From Bradyrhizobium sp. CB1650 (lineage in GTDB: Bacteria > Pseudomonadota > Alphaproteobacteria > Rhizobiales > Xanthobacteraceae): a DNA stretch of 64,000 nucleotides. Every line of letters starts with the position of its first letter. Positions within the stretch are counted from its first letter, which is position 1. The stretch covers positions 4,555,501 to 4,619,500 of the forward strand of contig NZ_CP121695.1 in NCBI RefSeq assembly GCF_029761915.1, in the 5' to 3' direction. The notes under the pieces were generated by a model, which searched no databases, was not told the DNA's origin, and saw only the letters and a program-made list of their open reading frames with translations. Position numbers and translations under genes: made by a program. This document shows, piece by piece, positions 1 through 6,908 of this stretch.

Positions 1-387
1 ATCGAGTGTCCACAAGCGTGCGTTCATGCTCTTCGCTTCTGCCGCGATGAACGCGTCGCCGGGCCTTGTCTTGCCTTTGCCCCCGTATTCCCTGACGGAA
101 CCTGGCTCTCCTACCTTGGGCTCGTGAGTAATGTTGTCGGCGTAGAAATCGCCCCGATCCTTGATGCTGGAGGCAGTCGCCGGCGGGGTCGTGATCTTCA
201 GATCCTGAAGCAACTTCTCGTAGCCTATGCGCGTCTCGATCGGAGAATCCAGCACCAATTCGTTGTATGCCGCGTGCGCGATATAGACCGGCTCTCCCGA
301 CCCAAGAACGCGCTGCAATGCCTGAGCCACGGCTACGTTGCCGCGCGCAACATCCTTGATGACGTTCTTGTCCAGAAGAATGGTCAT
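1..387 (-). CDS. PIN-domain protein, C-terminus outside window
   Basis: The minus-strand reading frame opens with MTILLDKNVIKDVARGN and runs off the window edge with no stop. PIN-fold ribonucleases carry a conserved Asp in the first strand, an acidic residue near position 45, and a late D-A-x-x-A-A block followed by T-x-D. Here these appear as LLDKN, the Glu of YNELV, GDAFIAAEA and LWTLD. PIN proteins are commonly toxins that cut RNA and need Mg2+ held by these acids. I see no antitoxin-like reading frame immediately upstream (388-546), so it may be an orphan, or its partner may lie beyond the left edge. The family call rests on motif spacing only. Confidence 0.6.
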   Translation of the reverse strand, partial: MTILLDKNVIKDVARGNVAVAQALQRVLGSGEPVYIAHAAYNELVLDSPIETRIGYEKLLQDLKITTPPATASSIKDRGDFYADNITHEPKVGEPGSVREYGGKGKTRPGDAFIAAEAKSMNARLWTLD

Positions 388-546
388 GCTCGATGCCCCC
401 GCGCGAAGACGTCGGGTTCCGGTCGACCGAATACAGACGCGGCCCGAGAATGAGTTGCTCCAACTCTCGGAGCGGTTCGATTACCAAGCTGTGATCACGA
501 GGCAGACCTCGCGCGAGTGTTATGAGCTCGCGCTCACTGCCGCGCC

Positions 547-783
547 TCACCGGCGGTCGGTCGATTTCCTCTGCGCAAGATACGGATTCTCGACGCATGT
601 CGCGGAGCGGCCGACGGCGAGATATCTGCACTGCTGCAGCGAGGTGTAGCGGCAGTCGAGTTGGCGAGCGGGGTCGTAGATCTGCATGCAGACCGGATAG
701 TTCGGATCATAGGTCTGGCCGCGCGAAGGCGCGCTCACGAGCAGCATGCCGGTCGCGACGAGCACGAGGCAAGCGCTGCACAT
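547..783 (-). CDS. DUF3551 small secreted protein
   Basis: This encodes 78 residues from the ATG at 783. It begins with a signal-peptide-like hydrophobic stretch ending SAPSRGQ, followed by a short mature domain TYDPNYPVC...DCRYTSLQQC...CVENPYL. The four-cysteine pattern with C-x-Y-x(3-4)-Q-C and a final C-x-x-N-P is typical of DUF3551 proteins, which are abundant in Bradyrhizobium and have no known function. The frame stays open upstream to 915, and a start at 888 or 915 would add a second hydrophobic segment. I prefer 783 because it gives a normal export signal and the usual family length. Confidence 0.6.
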   Translation of the reverse strand: MCSACLVLVATGMLLVSAPSRGQTYDPNYPVCMQIYDPARQLDCRYTSLQQCRYLAVGRSATCVENPYLAQRKSTDRR

Positions 784-1121
784 CTCGGCACGGCCAAGCC
801 ATAGGCGCGCGGGTGCGCTTGCGAGCGCAAATGTGGCAACAATGGGGAGAGCAATGAGTCCGCGTATCACGAATCTTCGATCACGCATGTGCATGCGTCG
901 ATGTTCCACACGCATGCGCAGCTATGTCGTCTCGTCGACATTGGAACTCCTGAGAACCCTTGTTTCAAAGGGTTTCCAGCGCGCTCTGCTAAATATTCAT
1001 TAATGCACAGACGGCCCTTTGGGCCTGACTGTTGCGTCAGGGTTACAGCAATTCCGTCGATCGCTGTTATGAGGTGCGCACGGCCGGGGGGCCTACTGAA
1101 GAAACTGGAACGGGAATCGAA
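784..1121. other. Non-coding leader region upstream of porin-like gene
   Basis: I see no gene here, apart from possible longer N-termini of the DUF3551 frame (to 915). The stretch lies between divergent genes. It holds two small hairpins: AACCCTT/AAGGGTT at 955-974 and CCTGAC/GTCAGG at 1024-1041. Both are in the probable 5' leader of the outer-membrane protein gene and could affect mRNA stability. Confidence 0.4.
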
Positions 1122-1844
1122 ATGAAGAAGAATTTGTTGCTTGCCGCTGTGAGCCTCGTCGCGCTCAGCGCGGCTGCACCGGCGGTGGCTGCTGATCTCG
1201 CGGCGCGTCCGTACACCAAGGCGCCGCCGGCCATGGTCGCTGCGATCTACGACTGGAGCGGCTTCTACATCGGCATCAACGGTGGCGGCGGTTCGGCTCA
1301 CAGCTCTTGGGACCAGCGCGCTCCGTTCGTTGCGGGCGAAGGTTCGCACAATGCGACCGGCGGCACCGTCGGTGGCCAGATCGGCTATCGCTGGCAGTCG
1401 GGCCAGTGGGTGTTCGGCGTGGAAGGCCAGGGCAACTGGGCCGACTTCTCCGGCGACAACCTCAGCGCAGTCACCGGCTTCACCAATCGCTCCAAGATCG
1501 ACTCGTTCGGTCTGATCACCGGTCAGGTCGGTTACGCCTGGAACAACGTCCTGCTCTACGTCAAGGGCGGTGCGGCTGTTGTTGGCACCAAGAACGAGCT
1601 GCGTTTCGCCGGGGTGACCTTCGCCTCGAACAGCGACACCCGTTGGGGCGGCACGGTTGGTGCGGGCCTCGAGTTCGGCTTCGCTCCGAACTGGTCGGTT
1701 GGCGTCGAGTACAACCACATCTTCCTGTCGGACAAGGACATCACCTTCGCCGGTGTCCAGACCGACCGGATCAAGCAGGACGTCGACATGGGCCTCGTCC
1801 GCCTGAACTACAAGTTCGGCGGCCCGATCATCGCCAAGTACTAA
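1122..1844 (+). CDS. Outer-membrane beta-barrel protein (Omp25/31-like)
   Basis: The product has 240 residues. It starts MKKNLLLAAVSLVALSAAAPAVAADLAA, a signal peptide with AxA cleavage near residue 24. The mature part begins YDWSGFYIGINGGGG, the hallmark opening of the rhizobial small porin-like outer-membrane beta-barrel family (RopB/Omp25/Omp31 type). Alternating hydrophobic strands rich in Gly and aromatics continue to the end, NYKFGGPIIAKY. The ATG at 1122 is chosen over upstream starts because it follows a GGAACGGGAA ribosome site and gives a clean signal peptide. The gene is single, with its own terminator, and likely encodes an abundant envelope protein. Confidence 0.85.
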   Translation: MKKNLLLAAVSLVALSAAAPAVAADLAARPYTKAPPAMVAAIYDWSGFYIGINGGGGSAHSSWDQRAPFVAGEGSHNATGGTVGGQIGYRWQSGQWVFGVEGQGNWADFSGDNLSAVTGFTNRSKIDSFGLITGQVGYAWNNVLLYVKGGAAVVGTKNELRFAGVTFASNSDTRWGGTVGAGLEFGFAPNWSVGVEYNHIFLSDKDITFAGVQTDRIKQDVDMGLVRLNYKFGGPIIAKY

Positions 1845-1885
1845 GACGTACCAAGACAAACCGCTTCGCAGGACGCGATTGTCGA

Positions 1886-1916
1886 AAGCCCCGGCCTTGC
1901 GCCGGGGCTTTTTTAT
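1886..1916 (+). terminator. Rho-independent terminator of the porin-like gene
   Basis: A perfect 9-bp GC-rich stem (AGCCCCGGC at 1887-1895 with GCCGGGGCT at 1901-1909) has a 5-nt loop and is followed by a run of six or more T. It sits 42 bases after the stop codon. Confidence 0.92.
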
Positions 1917-1966
1917 TGTGTGAATTCAGCGAGTTAACCATCCCCTTTCGAGAGGGCGGAGATCGC

Positions 1967-2010
1967 TTGACTCCTGAGAACGAAATGAGAACAATGTTCT
2001 TCATACGTTC
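1967..2010 (+). promoter_or_regulatory. SOS promoter with two back-to-back LexA boxes
   Basis: The alphaproteobacterial LexA site is GTTC-N7-GTTC (GAAC-N7-GAAC on the other strand). Two exact matches occur: GAAC-GAAATGA-GAAC at 1978-1992 and GTTC-TTCATAC-GTTC at 1996-2010, facing each other with 3 nt between. A TTGACT -35 element at 1967-1972 and an AACAAT -10 element at 1990-1995, 17 nt apart, place the boxes over the promoter core and start site. The arrangement predicts tight repression by LexA and strong induction by DNA damage. The next start codon is at 2029. Confidence 0.82.
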
Positions 2011-2028
2011 TAGCGATGGAGCAAGGCC

Positions 2029-2127
2029 ATGTTGAAGATCTTCGTGGAAGAAGCCGCCGCACTGGCGTCAATTGCGCTGTTCGTCGGGATGATCGCGATC
2101 TGGGCGCAGGTGATTCCCCAACTTTGA
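2029..2127 (+). CDS. 32-residue SOS-regulated membrane microprotein, SidA-like
   Basis: The frame reads MLKIFVEEAAALASIALFVG then MIAIWAQVIPQL and stops at TGA 2125-2127. It has a short charged N-terminus and one hydrophobic segment (about residues 9-30) long enough to span the inner membrane. GGAGCAAGG precedes the ATG. It lies directly behind the double LexA site and 219 bp ahead of dnaE. Caulobacter SidA is a 29-residue, SOS-induced, single-span protein that blocks division through FtsW/FtsN. Size, topology and LexA control agree, and I recall (to be checked) that sidA also neighbours dnaE there. Function is inferred; there is no biochemical motif to confirm it. Confidence 0.72.
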   Translation: MLKIFVEEAAALASIALFVGMIAIWAQVIPQL

Positions 2128-2346
2128 GCAGCGGTCTACAAAACTGATGCTCAGCAACCAGCGCGAGGCCTTCTGACGGCCGCCCCCTGGGGAAAAGCCG
2201 GACGACGCGGCCGATGCGCCGCTCCGGCGTGGACTCTCGGCCTGGGAGACACCACCATTGTGAGGCGAGTCGGCCGGGCGGGCGGATGATGCCTTGAGCA
2301 AGCCGGCGACCGCTCCACTTCATCTGCAAGAGGCCGTCAAGCGACC

Positions 2347-5300
2347 ATGCCGAGCGCCGGATTTGTCCACCTTCACGTTCACTCGGCCTATTCGCTGCTC
2401 AAGGGCTCGATCAAGATCGCCAAGCTCGCCGAGCTCGCCAAGAAGGACCACCAGCCGGCCTTGGCGCTGACCGACACCGACAACATGTTCGGTGCGCTGG
2501 AGTTCTCCGACAAGATGGCGGGCTCCGGCATCCAGCCGATCGTCGGCTGCGAGCTCGCGATCGATTTCGGCGACCAGGATCCGAATGCGCGCAACGCGCT
2601 TCTGCCGTCGCGCGTGGTGCTGCTGGCGGCGCAGGAGCGCGGCTATCGCAGCCTGATGCGGTTGAATTCGCGCGCATTCCTGGAGACGCCCGATACCCAC
2701 GCCTCGCACATCAAGTTCGACTGGCTCGAGGGCGAGACCGAAGGGCTGATCGCGCTCACGGGTGGCCCGGACGGGCCGGTCTCGCTGGCGCTCGCCGCCG
2801 GCCATGCCGAGCTTGCGGCCACACGCTGCGAGCGTCTTGCCAGCCTGTTCGGCGATCGCCTCTACGTCGAATTGCAGCGCCACGGTCTCGACAAGGAGCG
2901 GCGCATCGAGAGCGGGCTGATCGACATCGCCTATGCCAAGGGCCTGCCGCTGGTCGCGACCAACGAGCCGTATTTCGCCGCGACCGACGACTACGAGGCG
3001 CATGACGCGCTGCTCTGCATCGCCGGCGGACGGCTGATCGCCGAGACCGATCGCGAGCAGCTCACGCCGGATCACCGCTTCAAGACGCGCGCCGAGATGG
3101 CGGTGCTGTTCGCCGACATTCCCGAGGCGCTGGCCTCGACGCTGGAGATCGCCGAGCGCTGCTCGTTCCGCCCGATGACGCGCAAGCCGATCCTGCCGTT
3201 CTTCACCGTCGGCGCCGCATCGAGCTCGGATGCCGCCGCGGTCGAGGCGGGCGAACTGAAGCGGCAGGCGGAGGAGGGGCTCGCCAACCGCCTGCGCGTC
3301 CACGGCCTGTCGCCGGGCACGACGGAAGAGGATTACAGCAAGCGCCTGGCGTTCGAGCTCGACGTCATCATGCGCATGAAGTACGCGGGCTACTTCCTGA
3401 TCGTGTCCGACTTCATCAAATGGGCGAAGGCGCACGGCATTCCGGTCGGGCCGGGCCGCGGCTCTGGCGCCGGCTCGCTGGTCGCCTGGGCACTGACCAT
3501 CACCGATCTCGACCCGATCAAGTTCGGGCTGCTGTTCGAGCGCTTCCTCAATCCGGAACGCGTCTCGATGCCGGACTTCGACATCGACTTCTGCCAGGAC
3601 CGCCGCGGCGAGGTGATCCAATACGTGCAGCAGCGCTACGGCCGCGACCAGGTCGCGCAGATCATCACCTTCGGTACGTTGCAGGCCCGCGGCGTGCTGC
3701 GCGACGTCGGCCGCGTGCTGCAGATGCCCTACGGCCAGGTCGACAAGCTCACGAAGCTCGTGCCGCAGAATCCGGCCGCGCCGGTGACGCTGGCCGCCGC
3801 AATCGAAAGCGAGCCGAAGCTGCAGGCGTTCCGTGACGAGGATCCGGTGGTGGCGCGCGCCTTCGACATCGCGCAGCGCCTCGAAGGCCTGACCCGCCAC
3901 GCCTCGACCCATGCGGCCGGCATCGTGATCGGCGACCGTCCCTTGAGCGAGCTCGTGCCGCTCTATCGTGACCCCAAGTCCGACATGCCGGTAACTCAGT
4001 TCAACATGAAATGGGTCGAGCCGGCCGGCCTCGTGAAGTTCGACTTCCTCGGCCTGAAGACGTTGACCGTGCTCGACGTCGCGGTGAAGCTGCTCAAGCC
4101 GCGCAACATCCATGTCGATCTCGCCACGCTGCCGATCGACGACGCCGAGAGCTACCAGATGCTGGCGCGCGGCGACGTGGTCGGCGTGTTCCAGGTTGAA
4201 AGTCAGGGCATGCGGCGCGCGCTGATCGACATGCGCCCCGACCGTTTCGAGGACATCATCGCGCTGGTCGCGCTCTACCGCCCGGGCCCGATGGCGAACA
4301 TCCCGACCTATTGCGCGCGCAAGCACGGCGACGAGGAGCCGGAATATCTCCACCCCGTACTGGAGCCGATTCTGAAGGAGACGTTCGGCGTCATCATCTA
4401 CCAGGAACAGGTGATGCAGATCGCGCAGGTGATGTCGGGCTACTCGCTCGGCGATGCCGACCTCCTGCGCCGCGCGATGGGCAAGAAGATCCGCGCCGAG
4501 ATGGACAAGCAGCGCGACATCTTCGTCGCCGGCGCGGTGAAGAATGGCGTGCCGAAGGGGCAGGCCGAGACCATCTTCGAGCTGCTGGCGAAATTCGCCG
4601 ACTATGGCTTCAACAAGAGCCACGCGGCGGCCTACGCGCTGGTGTCCTACCACACCGCCTACATGAAGGCGCATTATCCGGTGGAGTTCATCGCGGCGTC
4701 GATGACGCTCGATCTCAACAACACCGACAAGCTCTCGGAATTCCGCTCCGAGGCGCAGCGCCTCGGCATCAAGGTCGAGCCGCCCAACGTCAACCGGTCA
4801 GGGGCGACCTTCGAGGTCGGCGACAAGACGATCTACTACGCGCTCGCAGCCCTCAAGGGCGTCGGTCTTCAGGCCGTCGAGCAGATCATCGAGGAGCGCA
4901 CCAGGAACGGGCTGTTCACCTCGCTCGCCGACTTTGCCGCGCGCGTAAATCCCCGTGCGATCAACAAGCGCATCATCGAGAGCCTGGCTGCCGCCGGCGC
5001 CTTCGACACGCTGGAGCCGAACCGTGCCCGCGTCTTTGCCGGCGCGGACGCGATCCTCGCCGCCTGCCAGCGCGCGCATGAGGCGGCCACCATCGGCCAG
5101 AACGACATGTTCGGCGGCGCGGCGGACGCGCCCACCATCATGCTGCCGCAGATCGAGGCCTGGCTGCCGGCCGAGCGGCTGCGCCGCGAATACGACGCGA
5201 TCGGCTTCTTCCTGTCGGGCCATCCGCTCGATGACTACGCGACCGTGCTGAAGCGCCTGCGCGTGCAGTCCTGGGCGGAGTTTTCGCGCGCGGTGAAGAC

Positions 5301-5850
5301 CGGCGCGACCGCCGGCAAGGTCGCGGCCACCGTGGTGTCGCGCATGGAGCGGCGCACCAAGACCGGCAACAAGATGGGCATCATGGGCCTGTCCGATCCG
5401 ACCGGCCATTTCGAGGCCGTGCTGTTCTCCGAAGGACTCGCGCAATATCGCGACGTGCTGGAACCGGGCGCCGCCGTGCTGCTCCAGCTCGGCGCGGAGC
5501 TCCAGGGCGAGGATGTGCGCGCGCGAGTGCTGCACGCCGAGCCGCTGGATGATGCGGCCGCCAAGACGCAGAAGGGGCTGCGCATCTTCCTGCGCGATAC
5601 CAAGCCGCTGGACTCGATCGCCAAGCGTCTCGCCGGACCCGAGATGGCCGCTTCGAACGGCGCCGCGCCAAAACTGGGCAGCCCGGGCCTCGCACCCCGC
5701 TCCAATGGCGACGGCGAGGTCTCGCTGGTCATGCTGCTCGATCTCGAGACCGAGGTGGAGATGAAGCTGCCCGGCCGCTTCAAGGTCTCGCCGCAGATCG
5801 CGGGCGCGATCAAGGCGGTCGCGGGCGTCGTCGACGTGCAGCAGCTCTAG
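2347..5850 (+). CDS. dnaE: DNA polymerase III subunit alpha
   Basis: The product has 1167 residues, the catalytic subunit of the replicative polymerase. The N-terminal PHP domain opens with HLHVHSAYSLLKGS. The palm carries the catalytic carboxylates in PDFDIDF (about residues 409-414) and KFDFLGLKTL (about 564-573). A QNDMF motif at 918-922 matches the beta-clamp binding site, followed by OB-fold sequence. Length and the HSAYSLLKGS start fit DnaE1, not the error-prone DnaE2 (about 1080 residues, normally with imuA and imuB). No terminator separates it from the SOS-controlled microprotein, so some transcription from that promoter may reach dnaE. Confidence 0.97.
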   Translation: MPSAGFVHLHVHSAYSLLKGSIKIAKLAELAKKDHQPALALTDTDNMFGALEFSDKMAGSGIQPIVGCELAIDFGDQDPNARNALLPSRVVLLAAQERGYRSLMRLNSRAFLETPDTHASHIKFDWLEGETEGLIALTGGPDGPVSLALAAGHAELAATRCERLASLFGDRLYVELQRHGLDKERRIESGLIDIAYAKGLPLVATNEPYFAATDDYEAHDALLCIAGGRLIAETDREQLTPDHRFKTRAEMAVLFADIPEALASTLEIAERCSFRPMTRKPILPFFTVGAASSSDAAAVEAGELKRQAEEGLANRLRVHGLSPGTTEEDYSKRLAFELDVIMRMKYAGYFLIVSDFIKWAKAHGIPVGPGRGSGAGSLVAWALTITDLDPIKFGLLFERFLNPERVSMPDFDIDFCQDRRGEVIQYVQQRYGRDQVAQIITFGTLQARGVLRDVGRVLQMPYGQVDKLTKLVPQNPAAPVTLAAAIESEPKLQAFRDEDPVVARAFDIAQRLEGLTRHASTHAAGIVIGDRPLSELVPLYRDPKSDMPVTQFNMKWVEPAGLVKFDFLGLKTLTVLDVAVKLLKPRNIHVDLATLPIDDAESYQMLARGDVVGVFQVESQGMRRALIDMRPDRFEDIIALVALYRPGPMANIPTYCARKHGDEEPEYLHPVLEPILKETFGVIIYQEQVMQIAQVMSGYSLGDADLLRRAMGKKIRAEMDKQRDIFVAGAVKNGVPKGQAETIFELLAKFADYGFNKSHAAAYALVSYHTAYMKAHYPVEFIAASMTLDLNNTDKLSEFRSEAQRLGIKVEPPNVNRSGATFEVGDKTIYYALAALKGVGLQAVEQIIEERTRNGLFTSLADFAARVNPRAINKRIIESLAAAGAFDTLEPNRARVFAGADAILAACQRAHEAATIGQNDMFGGAADAPTIMLPQIEAWLPAERLRREYDAIGFFLSGHPLDDYATVLKRLRVQSWAEFSRAVKTGATAGKVAATVVSRMERRTKTGNKMGIMGLSDPTGHFEAVLFSEGLAQYRDVLEPGAAVLLQLGAELQGEDVRARVLHAEPLDDAAAKTQKGLRIFLRDTKPLDSIAKRLAGPEMAASNGAAPKLGSPGLAPRSNGDGEVSLVMLLDLETEVEMKLPGRFKVSPQIAGAIKAVAGVVDVQQL

Positions 5851-5992
5851 CTGGGCGTCGCGAGCACGGCGCAGTTCGGCCCATCCGTCGGGCGCAGCGG
5901 ATGTTGTGGTTTCGTCGCGTCATCACGGCTATGATCGCGGCGATGCAGCTCGTTCGCGCGGACATATTCGGTCGCGCCGGGAGGAAACGAGA

Positions 5993-6733
5993 ATGTGCGA
6001 CAAATGCTCTGAATCTTTGCAACATAAATTGGTGCCGTCGCGGCGGTCCGCGATGCTGTTTGCCGCCTCCGCACTGGGCCTTGCCTTTACTGGTCGAGCC
6101 CTTGCCAAAGAGACCAAGACGCCGCCCAAGCCACAGAACGTGCTGTCGCCCGACGCCGCGTTGAAGCGGCTGATGGAGGGTAACGCGCGTTACGTCGACG
6201 GCGTGTCGCGGCGCCATGACTTCAAACACGAGCGCGAGGCGCTGGTCGGTGGCCAGAACCCGTTTGCGGCGGTGTTGAGCTGTGCCGACTCGCGTATCGC
6301 GCCGGAATACGCCTTCGACACCGGCCGCGGCGACCTCTTCGTCTGCCGCGTCGCCGGAAATTTTGCCGGCAACGAGACCGTCGCCAGCCTGGAATATGCG
6401 GTGGCCGTGCTCGGCGCACCGCTGATCCTCGTCCTGGGCCATGAAAGTTGCGGCGCGGTCGATGCGACGCTGAAGGCGCTCAAGGACAACAAGCAGCCGC
6501 CGGGACACATTCCCTCGCTGGTCGATGCGATCGCGCCCGCCGCCAGGGCGGCGATGCAGCAGGGTGGGGATGTCCTCGACAAGGCGATGCGGCAGAACGT
6601 GATCGATAACGTCGCGAAAGTGAAGTCGGCCGCGCCGATCCTCAATGCAGCCACGGAACAGGGCAAGCTCAAGGTCGTGGGCGGCATCTACCGCCTCGCG
6701 ACGGGGACGGTCGATCTGATTGCGCAGGGCTGA
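5993..6733 (+). CDS. Beta-class carbonic anhydrase with Tat signal
   Basis: The product has 246 residues and interconverts CO2 and bicarbonate using zinc. Zinc ligands are visible as Cys97 in SCADSR (with the Asp99-Arg101 dyad) and His150/Cys153 in GHESCGA. The N-terminus has SRRSAMLFAASALGLAFTGRALA, a twin-arginine signal, so the folded enzyme is probably exported to the periplasm. The ATG at 5993 follows GGAGGAAACGAGA; an in-frame upstream start would put junk before the signal. A cysteine pair (MCDKC) lies at the extreme N-terminus. The gene stands alone after dnaE. Confidence 0.9.
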   Translation: MCDKCSESLQHKLVPSRRSAMLFAASALGLAFTGRALAKETKTPPKPQNVLSPDAALKRLMEGNARYVDGVSRRHDFKHEREALVGGQNPFAAVLSCADSRIAPEYAFDTGRGDLFVCRVAGNFAGNETVASLEYAVAVLGAPLILVLGHESCGAVDATLKALKDNKQPPGHIPSLVDAIAPAARAAMQQGGDVLDKAMRQNVIDNVAKVKSAAPILNAATEQGKLKVVGGIYRLATGTVDLIAQG

Positions 6734-6851
6734 GCCATCTGGCCGGGAAGCGCGCCGTTCTCGCGTTCGCGAAGCTTACGCGGACCTGACTTCGAAAGGC
6801 GCGGCCATGCCGGCGCCTCAATCCAAGCCTTTCGTTCAAGCACCGTTCAGC

Positions 6852-6876
6852 CTGCCGCGCGTCTGATGCGCGGCAG
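6852..6876 (+). promoter_or_regulatory. Perfect hairpin in caspase-like gene leader
   Basis: CTGCCGCGC (6852-6860) pairs perfectly with GCGCGGCAG (6868-6876) around a 7-nt loop. It ends 32 bases before the next start codon. No T-run follows, so it is more likely a leader structure than a terminator. Confidence 0.4.
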
Positions 6877-6908
6877 CAAACTCAACAACAAAAGCGGGCA
6901 AGCAAGCC

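Noticed and set aside
867..1859. 330-codon open frame antisense to the outer-membrane protein
   Set aside because: The plus-strand frame has a signal peptide, barrel pattern, ribosome site and terminator; the antisense frame has no motifs.
2320..4674. 784-codon open frame antisense to dnaE
   Set aside because: It mirrors dnaE codon by codon, is rich in Arg/His/Leu/Asp as expected for the opposite strand of GC-rich codons, and has no family motif.
2347..5850. Possibility that dnaE is the SOS-induced error-prone dnaE2
   Set aside because: Length 1167, the HSAYSLLKGS start and the beta-clamp motif fit DnaE1, and no imuA or imuB is beside it.
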